A stretch of DNA of 64,000 bases from Trissonchulus latispiculum (Eukaryota; Nematoda; Enoplea; Enoplida; Ironidae): NCBI GenBank assembly GCA_030248195.1, contig JASAND010000707.1, positions 1-64,000 on the forward strand, given 5' to 3'. Positions 47,860 through 59,700 of the stretch are shown here, in pieces. How positions within the stretch are numbered: the first letter of the stretch is position 1; the number at the start of each line of letters is the position of its first letter. Under the pieces are notes generated by a model. That model had not been told where the DNA came from, searched no databases, and saw only the letters and a program-made list of their open reading frames with translations. The translations under genes and the position numbers were made by a program.

Positions 47860-50740
47860 CTATCTGGCACGACGTGAATAGGCCAGCTCCGCAGCCCGCC
47901 ACTCCCGAGCCTGCGCATAGATGCCGGGGAAAAGTTCCTGGCGGAGCATCATCAACAGCTTGCCCATCCAATTTTGATGAGTGGGTCTCGGCGCCAGAAA
48001 GGCCAACTGGCGGACTCCATCAGGACCCAGATTCTGCAGTTGGTCCTTATATTTGCCAACACCCCAGTAGGCGTCCGGTGAAGCCTCAACCAGGATGCGG
48101 ACACCCGACTGACGAAGCCATTCCACCAGCTCCGGAGAAGCCAACGCCTTCGCCCGAAGAATATCCAGCATCGTGATGGTCCGGACGTGGTTCTTCGGAT
48201 GTTCCCAGAATCTACGGTAGGGGCATTCGGGCTTGAACCACCCCTTGGTAAAGTGTTTCGCTGCCTTCTTAGTCTGGAAAGGGTATCGCAGAGAAACCAA
48301 CAGCCGGGCGGAATCATGGAGACAGAACCAATAGCCGGCCTTCCTGTAGTGGTATGGGAATTCGGCAACCCGGAACCGTTGACCACAGATCTCGATGTAG
48401 ACCGGAGCGTCCGTAAACCGATCGCCCGGAATGTGGCGCATGTTGGAGGCTTCATCGTTCTCCCCAAAGAAGGACCACACTGCACCATGCGTGTGGACCA
48501 CCCTAGTCGCCATGGCCGGATGATTCATGCAAGTGTCCACCACTTCCTGAGCCTTGGCTGCGAAGTGAGAAGATTTGTTGATCCACGTGTCCAGGAACCG
48601 ATCCAATTGACCATAACGGAACAAAGATGGATAGATGAACATGACTGGGCAGAACTTGGCGAGAGCTGCCACGGTAGCCAGGGATTTGGTCGACCCGAAC
48701 CCAACCAGGGTGGTAGGCGGAAAGATGACCCGTCCTTCCCTGCAGAGGGCCGGAAAGGCAATATCCGCGCGCCAGAAGTCGAACTTCTCCGGCTGGTAGA
48801 TCAGATGAGGATCAGGGTTCGGCCACGGATTCTGGCTATGGACAGCATGGATCTGCGTCTGAAAGAGAGCCGTAACTTTCCGAAAGAAGAGGCGCAAATC
48901 CGCTTCCGGAACCGCGAAAGGTGCTGACTGCGCCAACAACCACTTGTACCAGAAGTCCCATGTAGAGCACCAGTAGGGATTTACCGCAGGCGGCCCATAC
49001 CGGGATAGGACGTCCGGTTGCTAGAACATCTGCCAATAGCGCTCCGAGAACACCCGGAAGGGCGCCCCAATGGGCGAAGACTGGAGCCGCGAAACAACAG
49101 TCGACGCCACATGTTGGTCCAAATCTTGGAACCCCAGGAACCGAGGAGAAGGGGAGACCTTGTCCGCTGGCAATCCAAAGCGTTCTTCCCCTGGAAAGAT
49201 GCTCAGCAGATTTTGGCCAGGATGGAAATGAGCGCGTGCCTGCCGTGGAACCGGTGGAGGGTCCGCATCATACGGGCCCCCCTCCGGATCCCGCAGGTAC
49301 GCCGGCATCGCATCGCAAATAATAGGGACTGTGTCACCGTCCAATTGTTCATGGAAGTCAGGCGGATAGACATCTGTGATAGGACGGGGCAGCCGGGGAC
49401 CCAGCACGTGCGACTCCGTGAACACCATAGGTCCAGGACCCAAAGGTGGAAGCAAGTCCGGCATTGCGTAAGGAGGAACCTGCAAGAGCTGAGGCAACGG
49501 AGGCCCAGCTTGTGACGCTCGTGAAGATGTTCGTGGCTGGGAATCGGATGTCCGACGAGGCCCCCCAGCTGCCTGCCCCACCGAGGCCGCCTGTTGCTGT
49601 CGCTCAGCAGCAGCCCCGGGCTCCAACCCCGATGCCCGAGAGCATGGAGCCGGAGTATGGGCAAACAGCTGGCCCATGGAGAGATCCAGATCAACCCCCG
49701 GGGGGAAACCCAACCCCGGAATGGGAGAGAGTTCGAAAGCTTGAGGAAACAGCACACGGAGTAGATCCAAAACCTACAGGTTACCCTCCGTCATTGTGTG
49801 GAATGCAACCTCAAACGCCGACCAGGGCGCCGCATGACCCGTCCACTGTTGCAGCTGGTCCTGTGAGATACCATGATGCTCCAGTAGATCAAATTGCATC
49901 CGATTCTCCACACAAGGACTCTGGAGCCAAAAAGAAACATGCAGACGCCCAGGACCCAGAACTGTGCCCAGACCTTGCATAGGGGCCGAAGCGCGAGGGG
50001 CGGAACGCAAGATGGTTTGCCAATCGGAATCCGAGACCACCACAGGCTGGTCGTTGAGTGACCGAGGCGCCAGGACATCAGCCGGAGCTGAGGCCACTGC
50101 CTCCGAAGCGGAGACCAGGGAAGGGGCCTGATGGGAGCTACCCGGCGTTGCTTCCTGCAGTGGCACAAAAGAGCCCTGATCCTCCAACTGCCCCGCTCCC
50201 GGTAGCGCCGCAGGCGGAATCGGCAGAGAGGGAGCCTCCTGAACATACTGCGGGTACGTTTGCCGGACAGACTGAATCACGGTATCCAAAACAGGTCCGT
50301 CCACAAAGTAGGTCCGAAAGGCCGGCGTCCCGGCGTCCGGGACCATGGCCAACCCTTGGGCAACCGGGATCCGGAGAGGCTGGTTGAAATCCAAGACCGG
50401 CATAGTGTCCATCGCCACCTCCTGTGTCTGAGCGATCGGGGCCGGCTGCTGGGGAGCACCATGCTGGGCTCCGAGGGGTCGCCAAGACCCTCCGGAAGAA
50501 GTAGAGGCCGCAGAAGAAATCCCCGGAAGCCGTTCCAAGGGCAGTCGGAGCCGCGGAAGATGAGGTATTGATGGCAAAGTGGGCGGTTGTGACTGCACAG
50601 CCTAAACTTGCTTCCTCCAGCTGTTGCAGAGGATCGTAGGTTCTGGGTGCGGTCGATTCCGAGACTAGAGGAACCAAAGGTGGCTCTCGAAGCATGGCCT
50701 TCGCTGCTGGCAGTGGGCTCGGCGATGGTTGCTGACGCAC
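47860..50740 (-). pseudogene. Accessory ORF with dsRBD-like and NADAR/YbiA domain, broken by TAG stops
   Basis: Minus-strand pieces 50598-49774, 49770-49021 and 48939-47860 lie in one frame, separated by TAG codons (GNL-TAG-VLDLLRVL and QMF-TAG-QPDVL). Just upstream another TAG (QV-TAG-AVQSQ) meets a different open frame (50740), so a frameshift is possible there. The last piece (359 residues from 48939) has a dsRBD-like segment (VGFGSTKSLATVAALAKF, residues ~79-96). A clear NADAR domain follows at ~154-336: FFGENDEASN, E193 in VAEFPYHYRK, EASPDAYWGVGK (285-296) and NWMGKLLMMLRQEL (323-336). Known NADAR proteins such as E. coli YbiA hydrolyse N-glycosidic bonds of riboflavin-pathway intermediates, and others act on ADP-ribosyl or related nucleotides. 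Domain order matches GypA ORF3. Its 5' part is cut by GypB at 50792. It is GC-rich, unlike GypA. Confidence 0.75.
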
Positions 50741-50791
50741 CAGGACCTACTGACCCTCTCCCGAGACAGTGGGGTCACTCCCCGAATTCGT

Positions 50792-51270
50792 TGTGAAATA
50801 TTCGTTGAAAACGATGTCAATTTTGTGAATTATCTCATGAATGATGAAACTAATTTCGAATCTTAGCTACTTTGATAGCTTATCAAGATGGAGTCAAATA
50901 TTCAAAAGTTATTGTCATCAGTCTCAGTCTTGGTTAGTAATTATCGATAAGTTGGTTGGGTGCGGGTTCCCTATTATCGTATTGGCAGCTGAGGCATTAG
51001 TCTCATTTTGGTACAGTTTTGTTGGTTGCTTTGGCTATTTGTTCTAGTGATTTTGCATATTTTGATGGAAAATGTTATTTGCTAATTTCGTGTAAATTCT
51101 AAGATTAAAGTATCGTGTGAATTTCTGCTAATTTTAATTGGGTTTTTATCAGCTAGGTACGAGGAGGAGCGGTAGGCATACACTACCGATTGTGAACCTG
51201 CAGCTTATTAGTCAAGTCTCGTTTATTAGTCATGAAGTATAGGCACAGACAGTAACATTTCTTTTTTACA
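50792..51270 (+). repeat. GypB 5' LTR (about 479 bp, by inference)
   Basis: Begins TGTGAAATATTCG, like the TGTGAAA start of GypA, and ends TTTTACA three bases before the primer-binding site. The limits rest on TG...CA ends and the primer site because no second copy is available for comparison. Confidence 0.6.
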
Positions 51271-51273
51271 AAT

Positions 51274-51285
51274 TGGCGACCGTGA
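51274..51285 (+). promoter_or_regulatory. GypB primer-binding site, tRNA-Arg type
   Basis: TGGCGACCGTGA matches the first 12 nt of the GypA tRNA-Arg site and then diverges (GATGC instead of CAGGAC). Confidence 0.65.
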
Positions 51286-51411
51286 GATGCGGTAAATGCC
51301 TATTTTTTGCCTCCTCATACTCGTGCCAGATCAAAATTATTAGCAGATAAAGTTTCTCTTTTTAACAATTTGCCTGCTTTTCAGGCACCTGAAGTTGACG
51401 ATAATTTTGTT

Positions 51412-54400
51412 ATGTCTCAGTCTGCCGCTGGCCCCAGCAATTTGGGGGTTGGGGGGGATCTCCCCCAACCAACTACGAGTTTGGGGGGTGGGGGGACGCC
51501 GCGTCCATCGTTATCTGGGTTGGGTCGGGGCTTGCCTCGTCCCTCCCCAGTGGCCCCAACACCCAGTTCCGCTGTTGTAACTGTACAAAGTTCATATAGT
51601 TCGGGGGTGGGCCGGGGGAAGTCTCCCGGTTCCCACTACTCGGCGCAGTTGGGTCAGCCCCCACCGGGGGTGGCCCCAAATTCCAATATTCAGTCTGTAG
51701 GTGCGGGGGGCTATGCTGCTATGTTGCATCAAACTTTTGGGGGGCCTATGGTTGCAGTCACAGAGCAGTCACCCATGCCGGTTGGGGGGTTGCCCCCCCA
51801 CGAGTGGTGTCCCCCCCAAATTTCAGAAGATCTTGCATCGGAGGTTCGGGCCCAGTGGGCTGGTGTTGACCCTACAACTGTTCGAATCGTGCGTGAAACG
51901 ACTGTTCAGGATATTGAGGGGGCAGGTCTCCACTTAGTTTCGCGTTATGGTGTGTCGGTCCCGTCGGAAACTCGGGTCCTTACTGTAGGGGCCGTTTCGG
52001 CCGAGAATCCTGCAGAAACTTCTGTTCAAGCAGTAGGGTCTCAAATTGTTTCTCGTTTTGCGTTACCGGCTCCTTTATCGGCAGATACTTGTCAGTCAGA
52101 TTTTCCAGCGGGGAGGGCTCTTTCTGAGGGTGGGGGCTTTGCCTCTCCCTCAGATGATACGGTTGTGCAGGCTGGTACGGGGGGAACAAAATTTGGCAGT
52201 CCCTTCTGGTCAGCCCGTGGCAAACGCCACCTCCCAGTCCTCCAATGAGCGATTCATTGACAGTGCTTATCAGAGGGTCTTGAGTCCCAACCAAAATTCG
52301 GGAGTTCCCCAAGAAAATCCTCAGGGATTGTCTGGCGTCGCAACGGGTACGCATGATACGCATCTGATTCCGCTGGGATATACTGGAGCGATCTACACGC
52401 AGTCAGTCCCTTTGAATCAGCCAGCGGGTGGCTCCGTCCCACAGGAAAATTCTTCTGAATATGCCTCTCTCCAGTCCCAAATTCCAGTGCCGACTCCCCT
52501 CCCAGTGGCGTCTGGTCCCCGAATTGATCCAAATTTAGTTATGATCCGATCAGATTCACAGGATTGCATTCCAGTGCCGCCGTGCTCACATGACGCAGTC
52601 GGCATTCCGGGACCCTACCCGCCAAAATCTCCTGATGAAACTTATCCTGTTGTACCGGATCCAGCTACCCTAAATCCGCCTGTGGTGTCCCCTGAATTTT
52701 ATGTCCGCGACTCTGGGCAAGGAGGCCCCTCCTACCTGACCCTGCGGCCGAATACGTACGGCTACCATTTGTATCAGGGGGCGTGTATGGCTGGCCCTCA
52801 GCCCGGGTTGGAGCGCCACATGCCTCAAGTCCGACGTATTCCTGACCCGTCGCTTGAAAAAGTGGACCAGTACGCGTTGAATTTACCCAAGACATTTCAA
52901 TACGACGTTTTGGAGAGACAAGTCCATGAGAATCCTACTGTCCATGAATTGGAACGTTCGGGCATGTGGGATCCAACCCGGCAGGATCTACAAGGACCAA
53001 TTCCAAATCCGTACATGCCTGGGCCGGCGCCCCCTGATCCAAATGCTGATGCCTACTATTTGGCCGCGGAAACGGTGGCTCATACTCAGACCTGTGACTA
53101 TGTGGCCCAACATCAAGTGGTCACCCCTGGTCCGGGGCCCTCGGCCCCTGTGCGGCCCCAAAACTTGGTTTGGATCCCGGTGGCGGGTGCAGGCCAAGGG
53201 TTGGGAGGGCCCCCCCAGGGGACTATCCGGCCATTGGTCCAAAATATGGGTCAAAATGTGGGGTTTGTCCAAAATCCTGTAGTTCAGCCAACGAGGTTTG
53301 TCTATCCTCAACAACGACCTGTGCTACAACCTCGGATCCCTCAGGCTCAGATGATAAATGGTCCACCTCCCCCGCCTGTTCAATTGGTTCCCAGACACCC
53401 GGTCCCTCGTTTGACGGCTGCCCCGGGAGCCAATCCTCAAAATCCCCCTCCTCCTCCGGGCGTGCGACCTCCTCTGCTGAGAGCGGTTCTTCCGGCTCCT
53501 GCGCCAAAGGTCGCGCCACAACCTGTTTTGTCGACTCAAACGTACGTATCTCATCCAACTCCGCCGACAATGCAGGCAACGGATTCTTTAGTGGCCAAGC
53601 ATGATGCTTCGCTTTACAGAATGTATATTGACATTTTACGTGACATTCCTCGATTTGACCCTGATTGCATGTATTTGGAGGATTGCCTCCACAATTTCAA
53701 ATCAGCGGCGACTATTCACAAGATTCCATCAGAGCAATGGGCACGGCTGCTATTCAATAAGTTAACGGGAAAAGCCCTGATTTACGCGTCCCGGTGTGGA
53801 CCGGACGTTGCAGATACCTTCGAAGGATTCGTCAATTCGCTGAAATCGCAATTCCCTCGACCGCAGTTGTCAATCCGGGACAGGTATGTGTCTTTTGCTA
53901 GAAGGGTCCAGCGTCATGGGGAGTCGGTACGTAGATATATTTCGGAGTTGCAGGCTCAAGCCATTTCCATTTGGCCGGATGATGCCTTGGAACGCGAACA
54001 GCAGTGTGTCCAGCAACTTTTTGCTGGAATCACTGATAAGACTTACATCAGTGCCTTGGCTCCGCTTTTCATTGACCACGCCCCCACCATGGATCAAATT
54101 TTACGTATAATTGACAAATTGGATTCCCGGGACTCAAGACCTTCTGACGAAGATAGCCTGTGCTATTCAATGCCTTTGTATCAGGTATCTGCTGATGAGA
54201 TGGTTCAAAATGATTCTAATCCAAATTCCAGGCCTGCCGTGGTAAAACCCAAGGATCTGGCGGGCGGAATCCGCATGGAACTACGGGAAATGCGAGATTG
54301 GGTGGAACAGCAGATCCGGGACCGGTTAAATCAAATGGAAGAAGAACGAAAAAAGCGGTTGGGCCCTGTCTGTAGGTTTTGTAAGAGGAAGAGGCATCCC

Positions 54401-56710
54401 CCAGAAAAGTGCTGGGACAAATATCCTGAATTAGCCCCCCAGACTATAAAGTTCGCCCTTCACCTCGGGGGGTCAACTATATCTGTCAACTATCCCTCGG
54501 GGCGTATCTATACCCCCAGCAGTACCAGCTTGTACAAGGTTATCATCAGCCGCCAGTCCAGGCAGCCTATTACGAACAGCCTGCGTACGTATATACTCAG
54601 GCTCAGGGTGCTCCACCAGTGGTCCAGCAGGCCTCTCAACAGGCGTTGGTCCCAGTCCAACAGCCAGTGCAGTATCAGTACCAGGCTCCGGTGGCCCAGC
54701 AGGCGCCCCCACAAGCTCCTGCTCCCGCTCGGGCGCAGGCGCCTGCGGCGGTGGCTTGCGCGGGGACGCCGGTTCCGGTGCCTCAACAGCCGGCTGTTCA
54801 GGTTGCGGCGGCCCAGGCGGGTCCTTCTGTTTCGTATGCGGGTTTTACACAGGGTCCTACTCAGGCTCCGACTGTTGCAACTGTCCAAATTTCGGAACCT
54901 ATTCAGGTTCAGCAAAATTCGGTTCCAGTTCAGGCTCAAGTTTCAGCGCAAGGTGCAAGATCTCATCGCATCTCAAGATCACGTTATGCAAATTGTGTCG
55001 CCTTTTCACGTTGGTATGATTGAGGCTTTTTCAGAACCATCGGGTCCTCATGTTTTTGGCGTAGATTCTCTGTCAGAATCCTCTTTGGTGGAGGACAGGT
55101 TCATTCATTTGTTCAATGTGGCCACACAAAATCTTGTAAAATTGTCATCCATTCATACCACTACGAACGCTTTTATGGATACATATTTTCGAGAAATTCA
55201 GAAACAGTTGCAACAGATATCTCAAATTTTGTATAGGTTATATCCGGGGAAGCTAGATTCCAAAATTGCCGAAGCATCTGCTCCCTCCCGAAGCATCCCT
55301 CCCGAAACTTGGTGTTCGGGGGAATCCCCCATCCTAGCGGGTTTTTTCCCTTTTGAACCGGCACAGGTGACTACTCAAACGGTGGGCACGGAGACGGAGG
55401 TTCTCCCCGAGGAGGGGAGGCCCCCGGCTCCAAAAGGCCCGGGCAAAACTTTTCATTCGGTGACTCTGGCTCCCAAAAGCCCTACTGATTGGGACTCAGA
55501 GGTGATTCTAGCTGCTGGGGACAACACTCCGGCCATAAAAGTTGAGATGGGCGGCCAGAGTTTCCTGGCAATCATTGACTCGGGGGCCTCGATATCTATC
55601 GTTGGTCCACGGGTATTGGAAAGGTTTGCCCGGACCGGTGTCACGGTCCGACTGCAGGAGCTTGATCCTATTTCTGCGGTAACTTCAGCAAATGCTCCAC
55701 TAAAACTGACCTCAAAATTGTGTGCTAAATTCGTGGTTGGGTCAGGTCAGCAGGGGGCACGACATATTTTTGAGTGGTCTTTTTATGTCGCTCCGGATTT
55801 TTATAGAGAAATTTTGATTGGCACGGATATGATGAAACATTATAATTGGGATTTGCTTTTTTCGCGAAAATCACTTTACTTTCCAGATCCGACAGGTGCA
55901 GGGGTTTTTGAACCATTGCTGTCTCCTGAGGAAATCCGTGCAGAATGGTTTTCGAATCCAAAAGCTCAGTCGGCGGCAGTTATGGCCATAGATACCGTCG
56001 TGCCCCCGACCTCGGAGGTATGGGCGCCTGCCCTTATCTCCTCCCAAAATTTTGCAAATTTATATTTTTTCGAGCCTCTTGAATCATTTATTCAAGAAAG
56101 TAGAGTTTTGCCGTATGCTGGGGTAGTCGAGCCTACGGACAATAAATTTCAAATTTTGGTGGCAAATCCCACCTCGACAGCGGTGCGTCTCCCGAAGGCC
56201 ACAATTGTCGGCTCAGTCGAACCTGCGGCTGATTACTGGGCCCAGGATACCCAATTCTCGGTTCCGTTGGTGGTGTCTCAGGCCCGCGCAAACTTGTACC
56301 CGTTGGGTCATGAAATGTTGTTTGCCGTGGATGTACGTATGGGGGCGCCCCCACCTCTGGTTGAGTTACCTTTTGATATGTACGTACGCGAAAATACACT
56401 CGAAAATGATATTGTTTTTCATTGTGACGACCCAGAAGATCTAGTCCAAGATTCTGAAATGTTTTCGCAAAGGAGTGAAACGCATGAAAGTGGGGTTTTT
56501 TCTGCGGACCCCTTGCCTCCCCTAAAAGAGGGGGTAGGCGGGGAGGATGATGTAGAACTGGAAGAACAGCCTTTAGAAGTGGTTTCAGGAAAAGCTGCCT
56601 TGATCAAGGGTTTTTCGTCTCCCCCTGAACCTGAAGCATGTTTGAAGGAGGAGGTGGGTCCGTCTAAAGAGGGGGTAAAACCCCTACCCCTGAGACACCT
56701 CAGCCTTTGA
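51412..56710 (+). CDS. gag: GypB Gag-protease, with frame changes
   Basis: The N-terminal Gly/Pro/Ser-rich part uses frame 1 (first ATG at 51412). At the G6 run 52179-52184 coding passes to frame 2, which stays open to 56710. A capsid-type region runs from MYIDILRDIPRFDPDC to ILRIIDKLDSRDS (~53610-54130), followed by a CCHC knuckle CRFCKRKRHPPEKC. From the G6 run 54467-54472 to about 54955 the natural protein is in frame 1 (Gln/Pro/Ala-rich, YLYPQQYQLVQGYHQPPV); frame 2 there is an accidental Arg/Leu-rich reading. Coding then returns to frame 2. The protease motif AIIDSGASISIVG lies near 55570-55608. The end overlaps pol, which is in the -1 frame. Both early shifts coincide with G6 runs, so sequencing error, decay or programmed shifting are all possible. 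Confidence 0.75.
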
Positions 56711-59700
56711 AATCGTGTTTGTTTGAGGGGAGCGACCTCGCGCCTCTCCCCTCGAGTTTTTCTACTCGTTTACCGTTGGTCCCAGTGGCTTTTGCCGAAG
56801 AAGTGGATTTCTGGGTTCAGCACACGCAGGAAGGTCAGTCCTCTCTCCTCCCAGCAGGGGTTCGCTCAGAACCCTTGCCGGAAGCTCTTCTCGGGAGACT
56901 GTCCCAAGGAGGATTGCATCAGGATTCCAGTCCATCGGCGGGTTGTCTCCCGGAATGGCTGGGCCCCGTTGAGTCGGAAGTGGATTCTGGCTTTCCGGAA
57001 AGCCCGTTAGGAGAGACGATTGAGACGTCTGAGCAGCCGGTGGGAATTGCCACCACTGTGCCTAAAGTTCGTTCTTGGGTAAGAAAATCTTTAGTTAGGA
57101 AAATTCACCCTGGGGAGGAAGGTTACGAACGCCCGGTCTGGAGAAATTTTTCTGAAAATCGTGTTCCTGAAAATGGTGAAATTGTACGTACTGATTTGGA
57201 CGACCAGTTGCTAGAGCCGCTATCAGTGTTGGACATGGGTTCGACTCCCGTTTTGTCGGCCCTCCAGAAACGTGCTCTCTTGAACCAGAAAATTAAATTC
57301 AAAGATTGTTGTCTGCTGCGTAGGAATCAGAGGCGGTTGCGTCTCATGATTCTAAATTTTCCTGAAATTTGGGATGCAGCGGGGGGGTTTGGAAAAACTG
57401 ACATAGATTATCACTATATTGAGATTGAGCCGGGAAAACGCCCTATAAAAGCTCGGGCATACAAGGTCAACCCGGCTCAAAAGCAAATTATTGATGAAAA
57501 ACTTAATGCTTGGTTGGAACAAGGGCTTATACAACCCTCCCGAAGCCCGTGGGCCTCCCCTATTATTTTAGTAGCAAAAAAGGACGGGGATTGGCGCCTG
57601 TGCGTCGATTATAGGAAGTTAAATTCGGTTACGAAAAGGGATTGTTATCCCATTCCCTATATTCATGGTCTTTTTGAATCCATCTTGGGACATTGCATTT
57701 TCTCGAAATTGGATTTGGCTTCGGGTTTTTATCAAATTCCGATTTATCCACCTGATCGGGAAAAAACCGCTTTTATAACGCATGCGGGACTTTTTGAATT
57801 TAAAGTTATGCCCTTCGGGTTGTGCAATGCCCCTAGCACGTTCCAACGCATTATTGATCAAATCATGGATGGATTTATTGTTTATATTGATGATGTTCTA
57901 GTAACTAGTGCTACGCAGCTAGACCATTTGACCAGACTGTTGGAAGTTTTTCTCAGATGTTCGAGAGAGCACGTCATTTTGAAACTTTCAAAATGCGAAT
58001 TTGGAAAATCTTCAATGCCATTTTTGGGTCATGTTTTGTCAAAAACGGGAATTTCCACCGATCCCGAAAAGATCCGGGTCGTCCAACAGTTCCCGGTGCC
58101 TCAAAATGTTAAGGATGTGCAAAGTTTTCTAGGATGGGCCGGGTACTATCGTCGCTACGTACCAAATTTTTTGAAAATTGCCCATGCTCTGAACCGCCTT
58201 TTGCGGAAGGATGCCGATTTTGTGTGGGATGGGGCGTGTCAAGCGGCTTTTGAAACTTTAAAGGAAAAATTAGTGACTGCACCCGTTCTTGTCTACCCGG
58301 ACTTTGCTAAAAAGTTTACCTTGGCCACCGATGCCAGTTATCAGGGCATCGCTGCTGTCCTGCAGCAGCAGGATGAGGCTGAAAAGTTTCATCCGGTCGC
58401 CTACGCAGCCAGAGCTTTGCAGGCGCCAGAAAAGAATTATCATGTCACAGAACTGGAAGCTCTTGCCATCTATTTCGGAATCTCGTATTTCCAGCATTAT
58501 CTCATTCTGAATGAATTTGATGTCATTACTGACCACAAGGCTTTAGAGTATATGTTGGGGGACCAGGCTATCCCGCGGACGGCCCAGAGGCGAATTGCCC
58601 GTTGGCGTCTTTTCCTAGCATCTTTTCGTTTTCGAGTCATTCAGCGTCCGGGGATTACGAACGGGGCCCCTGATGCATTGTCACGAAATCCTCCGTTGTG
58701 GGCCGGTTCTTTTGCTGACCACCCTCAAATTCCAGATTTTGTAGGCTCACTGGTTGTTTTGGCTATAGAAGAACTTGATGAATCTGAAGAGTCGGAGAGG
58801 GAGGCTCCGGAAGGTGAGACGGAAGGGGAGGGTAACCCTCCTCCACCCTTGCCCAGAAATGCTCCCCAAGATATTTGGAAAGAAGCTCTGGCTGCGGATG
58901 AATTTGCTTCGGCTATGATGAAATTTTTGGTAGACAAGACGGTGCCGCAGGATCAGAAATTGTTTAATTATATACGTAAACATTCGGGCAACTATGAGGT
59001 CGAAAATGGGCTTTTGTACAGATTTTTGCTTTCTCATAAGGGAGAAAAGAGGAAAAATTCACCTCGTTTGGTTTTTGTTCCTCAAGGGTGTCATCATTAC
59101 GTTTTGAAAGAGTGTCACGACGAACTTTTGGGAGGTTGTCATAATGGGAAAGAGAAAATGTTTGGGGTTGCCGCCAGAAAATACTATTGGGAGACCTTGG
59201 CTACTGATTGTGAAAAATACGTACAGGCATGTCCGGTATGTGCGGCTTGTAACCCGGGTCCGATGAAGCCTCAGGCTTATCTCAAAAATTTTGACCCAGT
59301 GGAGGCACCGTTTGAGAGGCTGTCCATGGATGTGATGCACGCCCCTACCACCCGGGAGGGCAATTGCAGGGTGCTGGTGATTGTGGACTTTTTCACGAGA
59401 TGGGGTTGGGCCTTTCCCATGAAAAATGAGCAAACTTCTACGATTGCGAAAATTTATGCTGAAAATATTGTGGCAGTACATGGGCCACCACGTGAGATTT
59501 TGACAGATAGAGGTACCCCGTTTTGTTCGGCTCTTTTGAATGATTTGTGTCAACTTATGGGTACCAAAAAGGTTAGGACGACTGCGTATCATCCCCAATC
59601 CAACGGGGCGTGCGAACGGCTTAACGGGACTATCAAACGTATGCTTCGAAAGTCTATGTATGGGTTTCAGAGAGGGTGGGATGAGTTGTTGCCCTGGGTT

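Noticed and set aside
48187..48927. 246-codon plus-strand frame opposite the NADAR ORF
   Set aside because: Antisense shadow of the minus-strand NADAR coding sequence; the minus strand carries recognisable motifs.
54480..54950. Arg/Leu-rich domain in the long GypB gag frame
   Set aside because: Out-of-frame reading; the frame 1 translation is the Gln/Pro/Ala-rich sequence expected of a Gag spacer.
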